Shown here: piece by piece, positions 33,956 through 45,566 of the stretch
How the letters are laid out: the number at the start of each line of letters is the position of its first letter
Numbering within the stretch: the stretch's first letter is position 1
NCBI RefSeq assembly: GCF_030272615.1
Contig: NC_081406.1
Location: 191,897,891 to 191,961,890, forward strand
Length of the DNA stretch: 64,000 nt
Source: Cryptomeria japonica
Taxonomy: Eukaryota > Streptophyta > Pinopsida > Cupressales > Cupressaceae
Reading direction: 5' to 3'
Notes under the pieces: model-generated
The model's input: only the letters and a program-made list of their open reading frames with translations
Databases searched by the model: none
Told to the model about the DNA's origin: nothing
Translations under genes and position numbers: made by a program

Positions 33956-35421
33956 GTACAAAATGATAAACCTGAAAAGGGGAAGGCACCTCAGCATTCG
34001 TCAAGTCGATCTCCCCAAGTCAATGAGCTACATGAAGACAAGAATGATGATGAAGTGACATCTCCTCTCCGAGAAGACGAACCATTGCCTAAAGAAATAC
34101 AAGTTAGAGAGACAAGATCCGCCATTCCGGATTGGTTGAAGGAGAGACTGACGAGGGTGATTGTGATTGAAGATGAGGATGATGTAATTGACTTAGAGAG
34201 CCTTATAGGAAATTCTCAAGAAGTAACGGAGAAGAAGAAGGCCACCAAGATGTCCAAGATGATCAGAGATGAGACAGGCTCCAGGAAGTTGCAGATAGCT
34301 ACACCAATAGTGGACAAGTATGAAGGTGAAATCCTTGCAGATGAATATGACGTAGAGACATTTGAACTTGGTCCACTCACTGTTGAGCAGGCACTAGATG
34401 AGGCAACCGATTCATTTGAAGCACTTAAAGACAAGCTTAAGGAAGAAATGGAAAAGAATAGAAAGCTTGAGACAGAGGTCGGTGCCTGGAGAGGCTACTT
34501 TAGCCATCTCAATCAGCCCTTGGGACGTCAGGATCCAGCAGTGTCTCCTGTGCAAGCACTTCCCCTTGAATCAGTTGGTGAGGCAGAGAGAGTCGAGCTT
34601 GGTTCAGCTTATGAGCTCTTGGATTGACAACTTCCACACAGTTGCCGTTGAATTTACAACAAGAATGATGCAGACAATCCACTGAGCTATCCAGGTCCTT
34701 GAGATTGTCCACAACCTGATGATAACGGTAGCCGCTTTCGCTCACACTAGAGATGTTATCATTCCTGTTCTGCAAGTAATCAAGCAAACACCAAGGAAGA
34801 TCCTAGCACAAGAAAAGATAATGGATGGAGGAGCTCATAATTTACTTCAGTGGTCAACTCTACTTCAGATGAAAGAGGTTCTTTTCGAGGACATCAGCAC
34901 CAAATGCAATCAAGTTGAGGACGTCATCCATCCAATTCAGGACAAGGTGTTTGGGGTGTTGTGTACCATTCTTGGCAGGAGGATCGAAGTTGAGACAGAT
35001 GTGGACCTTCAAGAGTTGGAAGAAAGAGTCAAAGTTATTTTTTGCAAAGATGAGAATGTCATCACAAATGAGCAACGGGATCTAATGTTCACTACTATGC
35101 TCCTGATTGAGAAGATCAAAGAACTCGAACCTGGATGGGAAACGGCTCTTCTCAAGGCCTTTGATCAGGTTATCCACTTGGAGGAGCGAATGAAGAATCT
35201 TCCCGAGATTCCTATTGCTGAGATTGAGGGAATTGTGTCTAGATTCGTTGCATATGCTAAGAAAGAACATTGGAAGGGGAATAAGGTTCTAGAAGAGAGG
35301 TTGTTATAAAATGATGTGGCATATTAATTATCATTGGTCTATGTTCCCTTGATTTTTGTGCCAATTAAATATTTGGCTATGCATTTAATATTGTTCAACT
35401 AAAAAGGGAACTTTTTGTAAC

Positions 35422-35654
35422 AAACCCTAATTAGGGTTTAGGTGTCAAAATCTCAGCCATTGATCTTCTTTTGATCTAGGCCGTTCATTGTAATTGAGGA
35501 TGCTATATATACCCTCACTCATTTTCATTTTGTCATGGTTAGAAATTGGAAGATTAGAGCTTTTGGAGAGAAGAAAGTTATTTTGTAGCAAGATTGAGCA
35601 TTGAAGAAAGAATTTCAAGCAATTGTTGTCTATTTTGGTTTTGAGATCAATAAA
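35422..35654 (+). promoter_or_regulatory. Telobox palindrome, second TATA box and polyA signal of copy B
   Basis: AAACCCTAATTAGGGTTT (35422-35439), TATATATA (35504-35511) and AATAAA (35649-35654). In an LTR reading these are U3 promoter elements, then R with its polyadenylation signal, leaving about 690 bp of U5 to the CAACA end. This arrangement is the main sequence argument that the unit is an LTR. Confidence 0.7.
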
Positions 35655-36346
35655 ATATTGAAGTTATGGTGTTTTATTGCAATTCTTGTGGCTACTTTCA
35701 TGGTTGTTTACTTTCTTGAATCATTCTCAGTCGAAGTAGTATTTAAGTTTGAAGGACTAAGTGTTGGGCTTGATCTTTGGTCAGATTCACGTTCCAAACC
35801 ACTAGCTTCTTACTGATTGTAAGGATGCCTTGTGTGGTCAACTAGAGATATCCATATTGCTTGAACCTTCAATCATTATTGAATTATTGATATGTACCTT
35901 CATGGTAGTGTCTATAATTCTTGATGGTTTGAAAAATCACTAATCACCTTAGAAGATCGCATCAATTCCAGTAGAGTTGTAGTTCCTTGGCAATACTGAA
36001 ATTGGTAGAAGCTTACCGAGTCTAGCCTACATTGAGTCATTCTTAGGATTAGATTAAAATTCATCTCTTGCAAACCCTATCTTTTGATCTTTTTTGAAAA
36101 CCTGTTAGTTTTAGGAAAATTATGTTCCTGCAGCTCGAAAACGTAAGGCCCCTTGAAGAAACAGCATTTACAACGACCACTGGTGCTTATCCACACGTAG
36201 AGATCCTACAACGAAGAACCTTGAAGTCACCCTGATTGATCCTTTCTCACGATATCTTCAGCATTCAGAGGCTTTACTCAAGAGAGGATAAGATACCCTT
36301 GGGTATTTTATTCTGTGTTTGATAGTGTACAAAATACACGTCAACA

Positions 36347-36698
36347 CCTCCCATACTGATAATGCTAGTGGTTTCAATGTCATTCATTGCAGATTCTCTG
36401 TAGCTTGTGTTTTGTATCTATGTAATGGCCATAATTTACAACTGTTTACTATAGTGGCATATCCCAAAAATAGGCTTCTATTCAATATAAATAACATTCA
36501 TCATTTTTTTATCTCGACTCCCTTCTTTTACAGCCCAAGAATGTTAACAACGTAAAACCTAAGCTATCCAATACACCTATCCTAACCCCATACTCATCTT
36601 AAATGGATCAAAATACAAGTCTGGGTGGACGAAGCTCCCCAAGGGTTCACTCAAGGTATTGCCTAGGAGTACTCGGGTAGCTTGGGCAATACCCTGGG
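36347..36698. other. Flank after copy B
   Basis: Starts with the CCTCC duplication and about 70 bp repeated from 24713-24780. The rest is anonymous sequence without a gene, up to the solo LTR. A CCTGGGTG / GGGTAGC-rich stretch at 36650-36698 resembles the sequence just right of the solo LTR. Confidence 0.5.
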
Positions 36699-37619
36699 TG
36701 TTAAATATCCAAGCAACTGAGAGGGGGCGGTGAATCAGTAGTCAGCTTTAAATCATTTCTTTTAATACTTCTACACATCTGGAACAACCATCAAAATTAA
36801 TTAAAGCAAATATAACATGAAAACACATACACAACAAATCACACAATGAACACCAACTATGATGTGGAAAACCCAAGAAGGAAAAAACCACGGAGAATGT
36901 TAGTTCTCAAAAGGTGACACCGGTTAAGGTGATTTTTACAAAGGGTGGCTCACTACCAGAATGCTCACTATAGGTGGGCTCACTGTTGAAGAAAGAAGAA
37001 AGAAAAAGAGAATCCACCACTGATACACAAATTGCAATACTGGACTACTTCTGGTGCCTCAATACTCAATACCAATCACACACTTTACACATCAACATCA
37101 ATCGGATTATTCCTTTTCAATCTCGCATATCTTCCACATAATGCCACACACATTTGCCACACTAACTCATTCAGATCATCCACATATTTATACTGTCTCC
37201 AAGAAACATAATCGTCTAAGTTGGCCAAGACAGAGATCTAAAATAGGTCAACACTAAACATTCTAGTGGTGGGAAGGAATAAGTAGACCATACTACAATA
37301 CACATCAATGGTCAAGTCAACACATTACATCCATCACAAGTTCCGGACCCAAAACATGATTCATACGCTACACAAATGCCGATACTCAACCTTGAATTCC
37401 GGATCTAATCTGGACCCAAAATAACACTACCCAACACAACAGAAATAAGAATGAAACCAAGATACTCATGAATATAATCGATCAACACCATATCTGGTAA
37501 GAAGACAAATCCGGATCACCATCAATACACACAAACATAATATCAACCGAAACACATCTTCCGGAGCACCAACTCATATGTTGACATCAATGACAACCAT
37601 CAACATCACATTTGCAACA
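36699..37619 (-). mobile_element. Solo copia-type LTR, reverse orientation
   Basis: A 921-bp TG...CA unit. Its left end (TGTTAAAT...GAGAGGGGGCGGTGAATCAG) matches in layout the reverse complement of the copia LTR 3' end near 7000. Its right end (ATGTTGACATCAATGACAACCA) matches the reverse complement of that LTR's start (TGTTGTCATTGATGTCAACAT). Flanking pentamers CTGGG (36694-36698) and CTAGG (37620-37624) are an imperfect target duplication. No internal domain or second LTR is present, so it is a solo LTR of a family related to the element at 5752. Confidence 0.75.
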
Positions 37620-38189
37620 CTAGGCATGCCCAGACAATACCTTGGGTAAACCCAAGCAAACCCACATGCCAAACAAGCAAATAATAATAATAATAATAAA
37701 GCACTTTACCAAAAACATTTTGTTTAAAAATAAATAAATAAAACTAAAACAGAAACCTAAGAAATCTAAAAAATAAAATCAAAGTCTAAAATAAAAACAA
37801 GACTTGCCTTTCATTACAAATTGCCCAAACTCATTTTTTTCAAGTGCAAAGGTTGTTGGATGTTTTAGTGGTGCCAGATTGCAAAGATGTGAAGGAGCTT
37901 TTCATAAATGTCTAGGAGATCAAATAGCTTACACCAAGGAGATTCCCCATTCAAACATAAGTTTATTTTAAGTTCAATTTAAAAAAAAAAATTCTAAGTT
38001 TCCCATGTTTTTTTTTAAAACAATGCATTTTTGTTTTTTGATGTCACGTGGCATCTTCAGGTCCTCGAAATTAAAGTTGTTGAAGGTAAGTTTATGAAAT
38101 TTCAATATTTTTTTACTTAACCTCAAGTCTACAAGAAAATTTTAAAAACATGACATATCTACTTTTAAAATTTTTAACTTGTCATGTTT
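37620..38189. other. Anonymous AT-rich DNA
   Basis: Contains a short (AAT)n tract (about 37680-37700) and homopolymer runs. No gene seen. Confidence 0.5.
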
Positions 38190-39245
38190 ACACTATATTA
38201 GGTTGTTGAGACTTGATCAACATCATACATGATTCTCTTGAGACAGCTTGTGAAGGTGTGGGAAGCATTGAGTGTCGTGGTCATTAGCAAATTTTGAAGT
38301 ATGTGGAAGCAAGAAAATTCAAACAAGGCCCAAAAGATCATGTCGTTGATCCATGATGATAATTAGCAAGCTCAAGTGGATCACATCAAATCACAATGAG
38401 CTCATCATGAGTATGACCAGGTTTGTTGATATGGACAATACTTTTGGGAGAAATATATGATGGCATAGAGTTCATGATTCAAAAAATAATGTGCATAATA
38501 CGAACCAAAGAGAAGGATCCCATAGAAATGTTTTTTAAAAGAGTGCAAAGAATCATTGTTGATCATTGGAACAAAATGACCACACCCTTACATCCTGTGT
38601 TTGCATTGTCTCCCAAATACTATAGCATGGAGATACTTTCTTTGCCTAGGAGAGTAGCAACATATAGAAATGCAAAAGTTGTTGATGGATACAACATTGC
38701 ATTTTGAAGAATCTTCCTTGATATAGATGTGGAGAATACTATTGTGGTTAAGATTGTCAACTTCATAACATCAAAGAATCACAATCTTAGTGCTATTCGA
38801 GATAGGTACAAGGACACTCATACATGTCAATACATCCATGGGAAAAGTTCTATGTACCTTCAACCTCTAAAAATCAAACTTATATCATGGGTAAGTATTT
38901 TGTAACTTTTTGATATTCTGTATATTCTTTTGCAGCTATATATTATGGTTTATTTTTATCAATGTTGTAATCACTTTGTCTCCATTTTTTAAAAATTGTG
39001 ATTTCTTAGGCTGGGCAAAACATTCCAACATCCACCTCCTATCACATAAGCAAGTCAATTACAAAGAAAAGGTGACAAATTGGGATGTAATCCCTAGTGT
39101 GCCAACTTGGATACATTTGTTGCACAACTTGCCACAATCTCTTTAGAGGATAAATAGACTCCTACACAAGATTTAGCTAGTGGGAGTGGCACTAGAGTTG
39201 CTCATGGTTTTAGCGAACCAAGTGATGACTTCACTACTCTTGATG
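38190..39245 (+). pseudogene. Degenerate hAT transposase, C-terminal half
   Basis: The frame at 38423-38707 reads GEIYDGIEFM, then WNKMTTPLHPVFALSPKYYS and VVDGYNIAF, the pattern found in hAT transposases between the catalytic part and the dimerisation block. Conceptual fragments continue after stops and frameshifts to about 39240. No terminal repeats or target duplication could be placed. It is not from the same subfamily as the intact hAT at 30026. Long dead. Confidence 0.55.
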
Positions 39246-39974
39246 AGAGCAATATGAAGATTAATGATCATATTTTCTGTTAATTTGACATTTAAGTTTG
39301 AATAATTCTAGTTTTTTAGTAAACTGTGGTATATATATATATATTACAGCCATACCCAGTCATACCAACCCGGAAAAAAAATGCCATACCAGCAAACCCA
39401 TACTTGACCCCACACCCAAAATGGAAATTTAGAATAAACCCAAAGTAAAAATAGACTCCTGAATGTTGTGACCTTTTCACACATCGCCCCATTAAAACGG
39501 GGAGCCCCTCCTCTTTCTCGTTTTCCACGTTGGTTAGTTTAGGGTTTTGGTAGCATAGTGGGCAATTTTGAGCTTCTAGGAGTTTGAGTCTCAAGTTTTG
39601 AATTTTGATCATGCCTAATTGTCGTTTAGGGTTTTGAAGTTATGGGATCAAGTGCGTAAAAGTTGAGAGTTTAAGTGATCCTAATTTTGTCTAAGTGTGA
39701 GCCTTTTGAGCGTAAGCGTGTTTTTGAATGTCCTCGTCAGTGATTTTTAAGTGCCTAGGTGTTTTAGGACCATTAGGAGTTGTTTTCTCGCTCTTGTGAG
39801 GTTATTCAAGTTGATTTTGCACTTTATTCCGATAGGTTTCCTTTTGCTTCGCTCGAATTTTGGTAAATTTGCCTAAGTCTTGATGTGTTTTATTGAAAAT
39901 TCTGAGTATCTAAGTGACTTTGAGTGGTTAAATTGTTAATTTCCTGATGAAAATCCATGTTCTAAAGGTCAAAA

Positions 39975-40610
39975 TGTCAAAATTCCTGATGGGAGGTGCT
40001 TTTCCCCCACATTTCCGATGACCCATGATTTTCCCCCACTCAAAATGCTAATGGGAGAAGAATTTCCACTGGATTTCCGATGGACCTCTTTTTTCCCCAT
40101 TCAATTTCCTGATGCAGGGCGATTTTCCACCAAGGTGACAGAAATCTAAGTGTTGGGAAATCCTCCTGATGACCCACGAATTTCCCCTAGGAGTGCAGAT
40201 GACATTGATGATGATAAAATGTAAGTTCCTGATGATGATCGATTTTCCACCAAGCTATTCATGATCAAATTTTTGAAGATTTTAATGTGGATAGTGATTC
40301 CAAACATGAGACGAATTTCCACTAGTGCAAGTATTAATGATTTTGGATCCGGATGGCTATCCAGACAGGGGTCAATTTTCCCCCAAAGTGGTTTTTGAGC
40401 TGAATGATGAAATTTAAGTTGGAATTTTCACCCCAAACTGAAATTGATTTTCCCTTGGAAGCGTTTTTATACAAGTTTGATGAAATTGTATTGGGATTGT
40501 TATCCCAATAAGGGGCGATTTTCCCCAAATGCAATTTTAACGATTTTAATAAAATTTTCATTGAGATCTTTATCCCAACATGGGGTGATTTTCCCCTAGG
40601 AGGGCAAAAT
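39975..40610 (+). repeat. GATTTTCCCC-type repeat array of copy D
   Basis: Repeated blocks of CCTGATG...GATTTTCCCCC or CGATTTTCCACCAAG, at least ten, at irregular spacing. They stand in the position that the hairpin arrays occupy in A, B, C and E, but the unit sequence is different. Confidence 0.65.
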
Positions 40611-43341
40611 GATTTAAATTTTGAAAAAAAAATTAATAAGTCAGCCCCAAATTTAATTATTTTTGTGATTGCTAACAATTATTTAAAAATCAAAAAATAA
40701 TTAATAAATGATTTGCAATAGAGCAAAGTTTTATCCCACATTGCTTGTGTGGTGAAAACTCGGGACGGGCGATTTTTGTTGGGAGGTCAAATTCCTCCTT
40801 TTTTTTGGTGATTTTCCTCCATGTTAGGTGGAGACATTGCTTGAGGTTCGCTGTGATTGTCTTCAGACCCTGATTTTTCACCATTGCTGGAAGTTCAATT
40901 TTCAGACTTAGTTTTTATTTCCCAGCGACTTCCACCTAAGGTGATTTTGATTGGAGGTGATTTTGAGGACATTTTAGTGCATTTTCAGAGGTTTCTATCG
41001 CTGTTGCAGGTCTAAATCACCATTATTGCAGGTTGTCCTCAGAAAAATTTTCATTTCCAGCCACTTCCCAACTTTGGCGATTTCACTTAGAAGGCATTTT
41101 TATGCCATTTTGGGGTCACATTCTGGGTTTATCATCATCATTCAGGGTGCCGGTAAGTCTGAAACTTCCATTTTCAGACTTGTCTTCAGAAAAACTTTCT
41201 TTTACCAGCCCTACATTCACACCCAGGATTGATTGTTTTCAACTTGGGAAGATTGTTTTCATCAAACTTTTGCATTCTAGATGGTTGCAACATGATTTTT
41301 AGTGACTGATTTTTAGTGTTGCATGTTGTCTTCAGACTTATTGGCAGCCATTAGAGGACTTGGAAGGGTGTCTTCAGACATTGTTTGAGTGAAAATCAGA
41401 CTTTTCACACCTTTCATAGTTCATTTCCAGATTTGGTATACTCCTTTGAACCTTAATTTTGATGGATTTTCTAAGTATAAGGAGGTGTCTTCAGACTTAG
41501 TTCTTCATATCAGATTTTAGTTAAGTCTGAAAATAATAATTTTCAAGAGTTTATGAGAGTTTTGACCCTATTCTTATCACATTTATGTTCTATTTTCAGA
41601 ATTCGTTAGGAATTTGGATATAATCTCTGATTTCCATACCTAAAAATTGTCTAAATCATCAGAAATCAGAACTTATTCAATTCTGAAAATAGTTATCAAA
41701 AAGATTTTCCGAAGTTACTAACTTCTAGCTTTGTACAGGTGCAATGTCGAAGTTCGGAATTAGCATTCGGAAAGAACAACAAAAGATAGTTGAGAGTGGA
41801 TTCTATCTAGAATCCAAGATGTCATCCAGATAGAAGGAGATTACAAACACGAACATGCATTTCCTGAACATGGACAAGATGCGGCAGCGGATGTTCGGAA
41901 TTGGAAACCAAATTCCTTCTCCTACTTATGCAAACATCATGAGGAATGCTATCTACCAAGCCGATGGATTTCTGCAGTCCATACAGTGCAGCGAGCTAGT
42001 CCTAGAGTGTGCAAGATGTTATGATCCCCGCTCCCGAATGATCAAGACTTCCAAAGGGGTCACCATTGCCTTCCTTGTTGAGGATGCGATGGCTGAGGTG
42101 TTCGGAATTCCACGTGGTGCAGATATGAAAGACAAAACAAAAGATGAGTATGAAGCGAAGTATAAATTGAAGATGGATGGGTGCAAAACCATAGTAAACA
42201 AAGAGTGGATGATCGCACCTAGGGCTCATCATTCCAAGGCTCCCAAGACACTCATGTGCACAGATTAGAAAGAGGAATATAGCGACTTGGTATTCCTACT
42301 TAACCGAGTGATGGGAATGTCACAAGGTGCATTATATCATGGATGGATGTTCTATTTTATCCAGGATTGTCTAAGGGGAACATTGTTCAATTGGTCAAAA
42401 ATCACAAGTGACAATCTAGATTTTCAGCTGAGGAATGTGGAGAGATCTAAATCATTTGCCATGAATTCCTACCTTGTGTGTATATTTGCGCAATTTGTCA
42501 CTTACAAAGGATTAATATGCAGAGGTGAAGTCAGGAATGGACAAGGGCAATACAGGAGTTATGAATGCTATCCACAATTGAACATGTATCGAATTGAAGA
42601 TTATAAGAGAGTGGATGATGCATTCACTATGTACATTACAAGGATGTTGCAGGGTGAAATCCACAAGAGGTTGTCCAAGGAGGCAACAGAGTTGATTGAG
42701 CAGTATGGATCATGGTACATACAGTTTCCTACTTTCACATACCGAAGGATTCATGGATTTCAATCCGAACCATACAGGCTTCCTAGGTATCCTACAGATA
42801 GAATGATATTACTTGAGGTGGGGAGACAGCTTCTGGAGTTTGATTCCATCCAGAAGGACAAACACGGAATTGGGATGTGTTGTGACCATTTCACACATCG
42901 CCCCATTAAAATGGGGACCCCCTCTTTTTGCTTTTGTTTTGCCTGTTCTTCTCTCTGCTTTTAGGATTTTGAGTAAGTGAGTGAGTCGTCTGGACTAGGG
43001 TTAAACCTTAGGGTTTCCTTTGATATTTTCAAGCTAAAGTCCAGTCCAATTTTGAGAGATTATTAAGCATCCTCGCTGAGATTGCAATTTTGAAATAGCT
43101 TGAGTCTGTCAGGAAGTTGAGTATGTCTCAGGATGAGTCCAGTCAGGTTTTGAAGACAAATTCAAGTTAGGTCTAAAGTGTTAGCATTTTAATGATGGGA
43201 TTGTGCAATTTTGTCCGGGTGAATTTTGACCAAGTTTTTGAAGGTTTACTAACTTGCCCCTGGCCTTGGAAATGACCTAATTTTGCCTTGTCAAGTGATT
43301 GAAGACTAAAAATGTGGATATTTTGGCCTGCAGAGGTGAAA

Positions 43342-44726
43342 TCGCCCCTGTCCCTCACCCAGGGACCAGGGCAAAAATGATATTTGGTGCATATTGGTTA
43401 TTGACTTGTTTAATTTGTTTTATGCAGGGTCTCCAGGAGGACAAATTGGACGTAAATTGAATATTTTGAAGATTTTGAAGACTCAAAAATGATGAATTTT
43501 GAAGATTCAAGACAAGTTCGCTCCTGTCCCTCACCCAGGGACCAGAGCGATTTTCCTCAAACACACCTTCTTGGACATTTTTTTGGATTTGGACTTTTGT
43601 CCATAACTTGCGAAATGATAGTATCTTCCCCAGCAAAGGAAATTTGAGATGATAATTATGAAGATTTGGCCCTAAGGACCAAAATCGCTCCTGTCCCTCA
43701 CTGAAGGACCAGAGCTCGAATGCCAAGCTTGCCTTATCCTTGCAGGATTTAAATGATTTCGCGATTTGAGAGGATCAAGGAAAGTACGTTTTTCTCATTA
43801 AATATAGCTTGGATGGGCCACAATGGAGAAAATCGATCCAAATTGACCAAAGCACTCCTGTCCCTCACCAAGGGACCAGAGCGAAATCTTCAAAAAACAT
43901 AAAATGCTTAATATTGCGAAGTACTATTTCTTGTGTCCAGGACTCAAGGTGGAAGGGAAAGTGATATTCTACGTCTAGAAAGTGATTCAAGGTTGATACG
44001 ATTAAAAATTTGTGCAATAAACTAAAAGGCGCTCCTGTCCTTTAGTCAAGGACAAGGGCGATATTCATTAAAACAATCATCTCCCTCCAGAATCACGCCA
44101 AGGCAAGGTTTTGCGAAATGAGAAACGCCTTTTGGAAAACGATGGACAAGGAAACATCCACAAGAATTAACAATTTTTGGCTCAAGTATAAAATTCGCTC
44201 CTGTCCTTCACTAGAGGACCAAGGCGAAAATCCTTGGGAGAGCTCAGTTAGTCTTGAAAAGGCGAATTGGACATGCATGAAGCAAACAATAAAGATCATC
44301 GCCTGCCTCACAACTTGATTTGGCGACTTAGAAGATAAAGACCAAGGGCAAAAAGTAAAGATCGCTCCTGTCCCTCACCAAGGGACCAGGGCGAAAATCT
44401 CTAGAATATCAAGTTTGCCTTGCAAAGGACAAGTTAAGCGTGTATAGAATGGATGGAGGAAGATCATCGATTGCCTTGCAACATGAATTGGCGGTTGGAA
44501 AAGACAAGAACCAAGGCTAAGTGTGAGATCGCTCATGTCCCTCTCCAAGGGACCAGGGCGAAAATATCCCAAGGTTCGCCCCTTCCAAAGATCACATGAA
44601 TCAAACTCAAGATTCCAAGCGAAAATGCTATTTCAAATGTCCAGGCTAAGACTTTGAACGTGAAAACAAGAAATACAAGGTTAAATGCATGGGCGCTCCT
44701 ATCCCTCTCCCAGGGACCAAAGCGAG
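43342..44726 (+). repeat. Regular hairpin array of copy C
   Basis: Nine copies of TCGCTCCTGTCCCTCAC-N-AGGGACCAGGGCGA, at about 43342, 43518, 43685, 43852, 44029, 44195, 44362, 44529 and 44693. Steps are 176, 167, 167, 177, 166, 167, 167 and 164 bp. Same rhythm as in A and B. Confidence 0.9.
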
Positions 44727-45056
44727 GTTCTCAACAAGGTGGTATTTTTACCATGCTTAGGCGCCAATGTCATCTTAATCGCATTAAATGCTAAGTCCAC
44801 TAAAACTTTGAGATATTTTTAATTAAAATTGGCATTTAATGAGTTCGCATAAGGCATTTAATAATTAATTTAGTCTTTTAAAAAAAACAAAATCAAAATT
44901 TAATTGCAAAGGCATTTAATTAATTATTAATTTAAATAAAAAAGAGAGCGCTTGGGGTTTTATTTTAAATATTTTAATAAAGGTTTTTATTTAATTTTTG
45001 TTTATTTTCGCCTATTTCCTAAGTCGGCCTATCGGCAATGGCAAAGCATAAGCGCG

Positions 45057-45566
45057 CATATATGGGAGGTACTTTGAAGCATTTTTATCCATCATTCAAT
45101 CATTGTCTACATGCGATTTGGAGAAGCAACAAAAGGAGCGAAATCTCATCCAAAGAGAAGTGCGAATTTTGATCCAAGGAGAGGTGCGATTTTTCAATCC
45201 AAGGAGGAGTGCGAACTTTGTTAGAGGTGGAGCGAGTTTCCTTCAAGGCGTTGAAGACCCAAAGGGTGGTGAAGTTGATGAAGGAGGCGCCTTTGCTAGA
45301 AGACTTCAATCTTCATTTTGCCTAGCAAATTTCTTTAATTTTTGCATCATTTTTTAGAGCTAGTTCTCAAAGAAAGGTATGGTGAAGATCTTCCTAGCCT
45401 AATTTTGAAATTTTGAAATTTTGAATTTCCAATTGCATAATCGTATTTAGGAAATGATAATTCAAAGATTTATCATGAAGTTTCCTAAATTTAAAGCTCA
45501 AACTTAATCTATATTTTTGTGCTCCAAGGTATATTGCTCATTATGAAATGTTGTGTAGGTGTCAAG
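45057..45566 (+). promoter_or_regulatory. Internal promoter and 5'-UTR intron of the copy C gene
   Basis: CATATATGGG (about 45057-45066) is a likely TATA box. A leader with repeated GAGGTGCGA strings leads to a candidate donor AAG|GTATGGTGAAG (about 45376) and acceptor TTGTGTAG (ending about 45558), then GTGTCAAG-ATG. Confidence 0.55.

Larger units (their letters stand above)
28173..35309 (+). pseudogene. GLU protein gene in copy B, broken and split by hAT
   Basis: ATG at 28173 (MATPKAGASTSRPALMKED), stop at 35307-35309. Recognisable parts in order: GDTNLGNFSVKKFREVPYIG, CHELMIECARHYD, LSEEAISEALHLPEHKDMIY, DPDTCLSIINKNWL; then FTYIRVHGCPSP and RYPTDRIVLLEVTRQL; a basic nuclear-localisation-like stretch (GAKRKERPEKREPSKKK); an acidic stretch; SKMIRDETGSRKLQIATP; a helical region (LKDKLKEEMEKNRKLETE); and C-terminal NLPEIPIAEIEGIVSRFVAY. 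Breaks: stops near 29035, 29605 and 34682, a 2-base loss near 34590, and a 3.9-kb hAT element at 30026-33955. It has no known enzymatic motif. Function unknown; a structural or accessory protein is possible. Confidence 0.8.
24909..36346 (+). mobile_element. GLU copy B: LTR-like unit with protein gene, split by a hAT element
   Basis: Starts TGTTGTGACC, ends ACGTCAACA and is flanked by a perfect duplication CCTCC (24904-24908, 36347-36351). Without the hAT insertion it is about 7.5 kb. It carries 13 hairpins at regular spacing, an internal TATA, a 5'-UTR intron, the GLU gene, telobox, second TATA and AATAAA. It is closely related to copy C. There is no second LTR and no pol gene. Confidence 0.88.

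Noticed and set aside
45103-45357. Short frame between the copy C TATA box and ATG as a separate gene
   Set aside because: It lies in the leader, consists of repeated GAGGTGCGA strings and is not conserved as protein in copies A or B.
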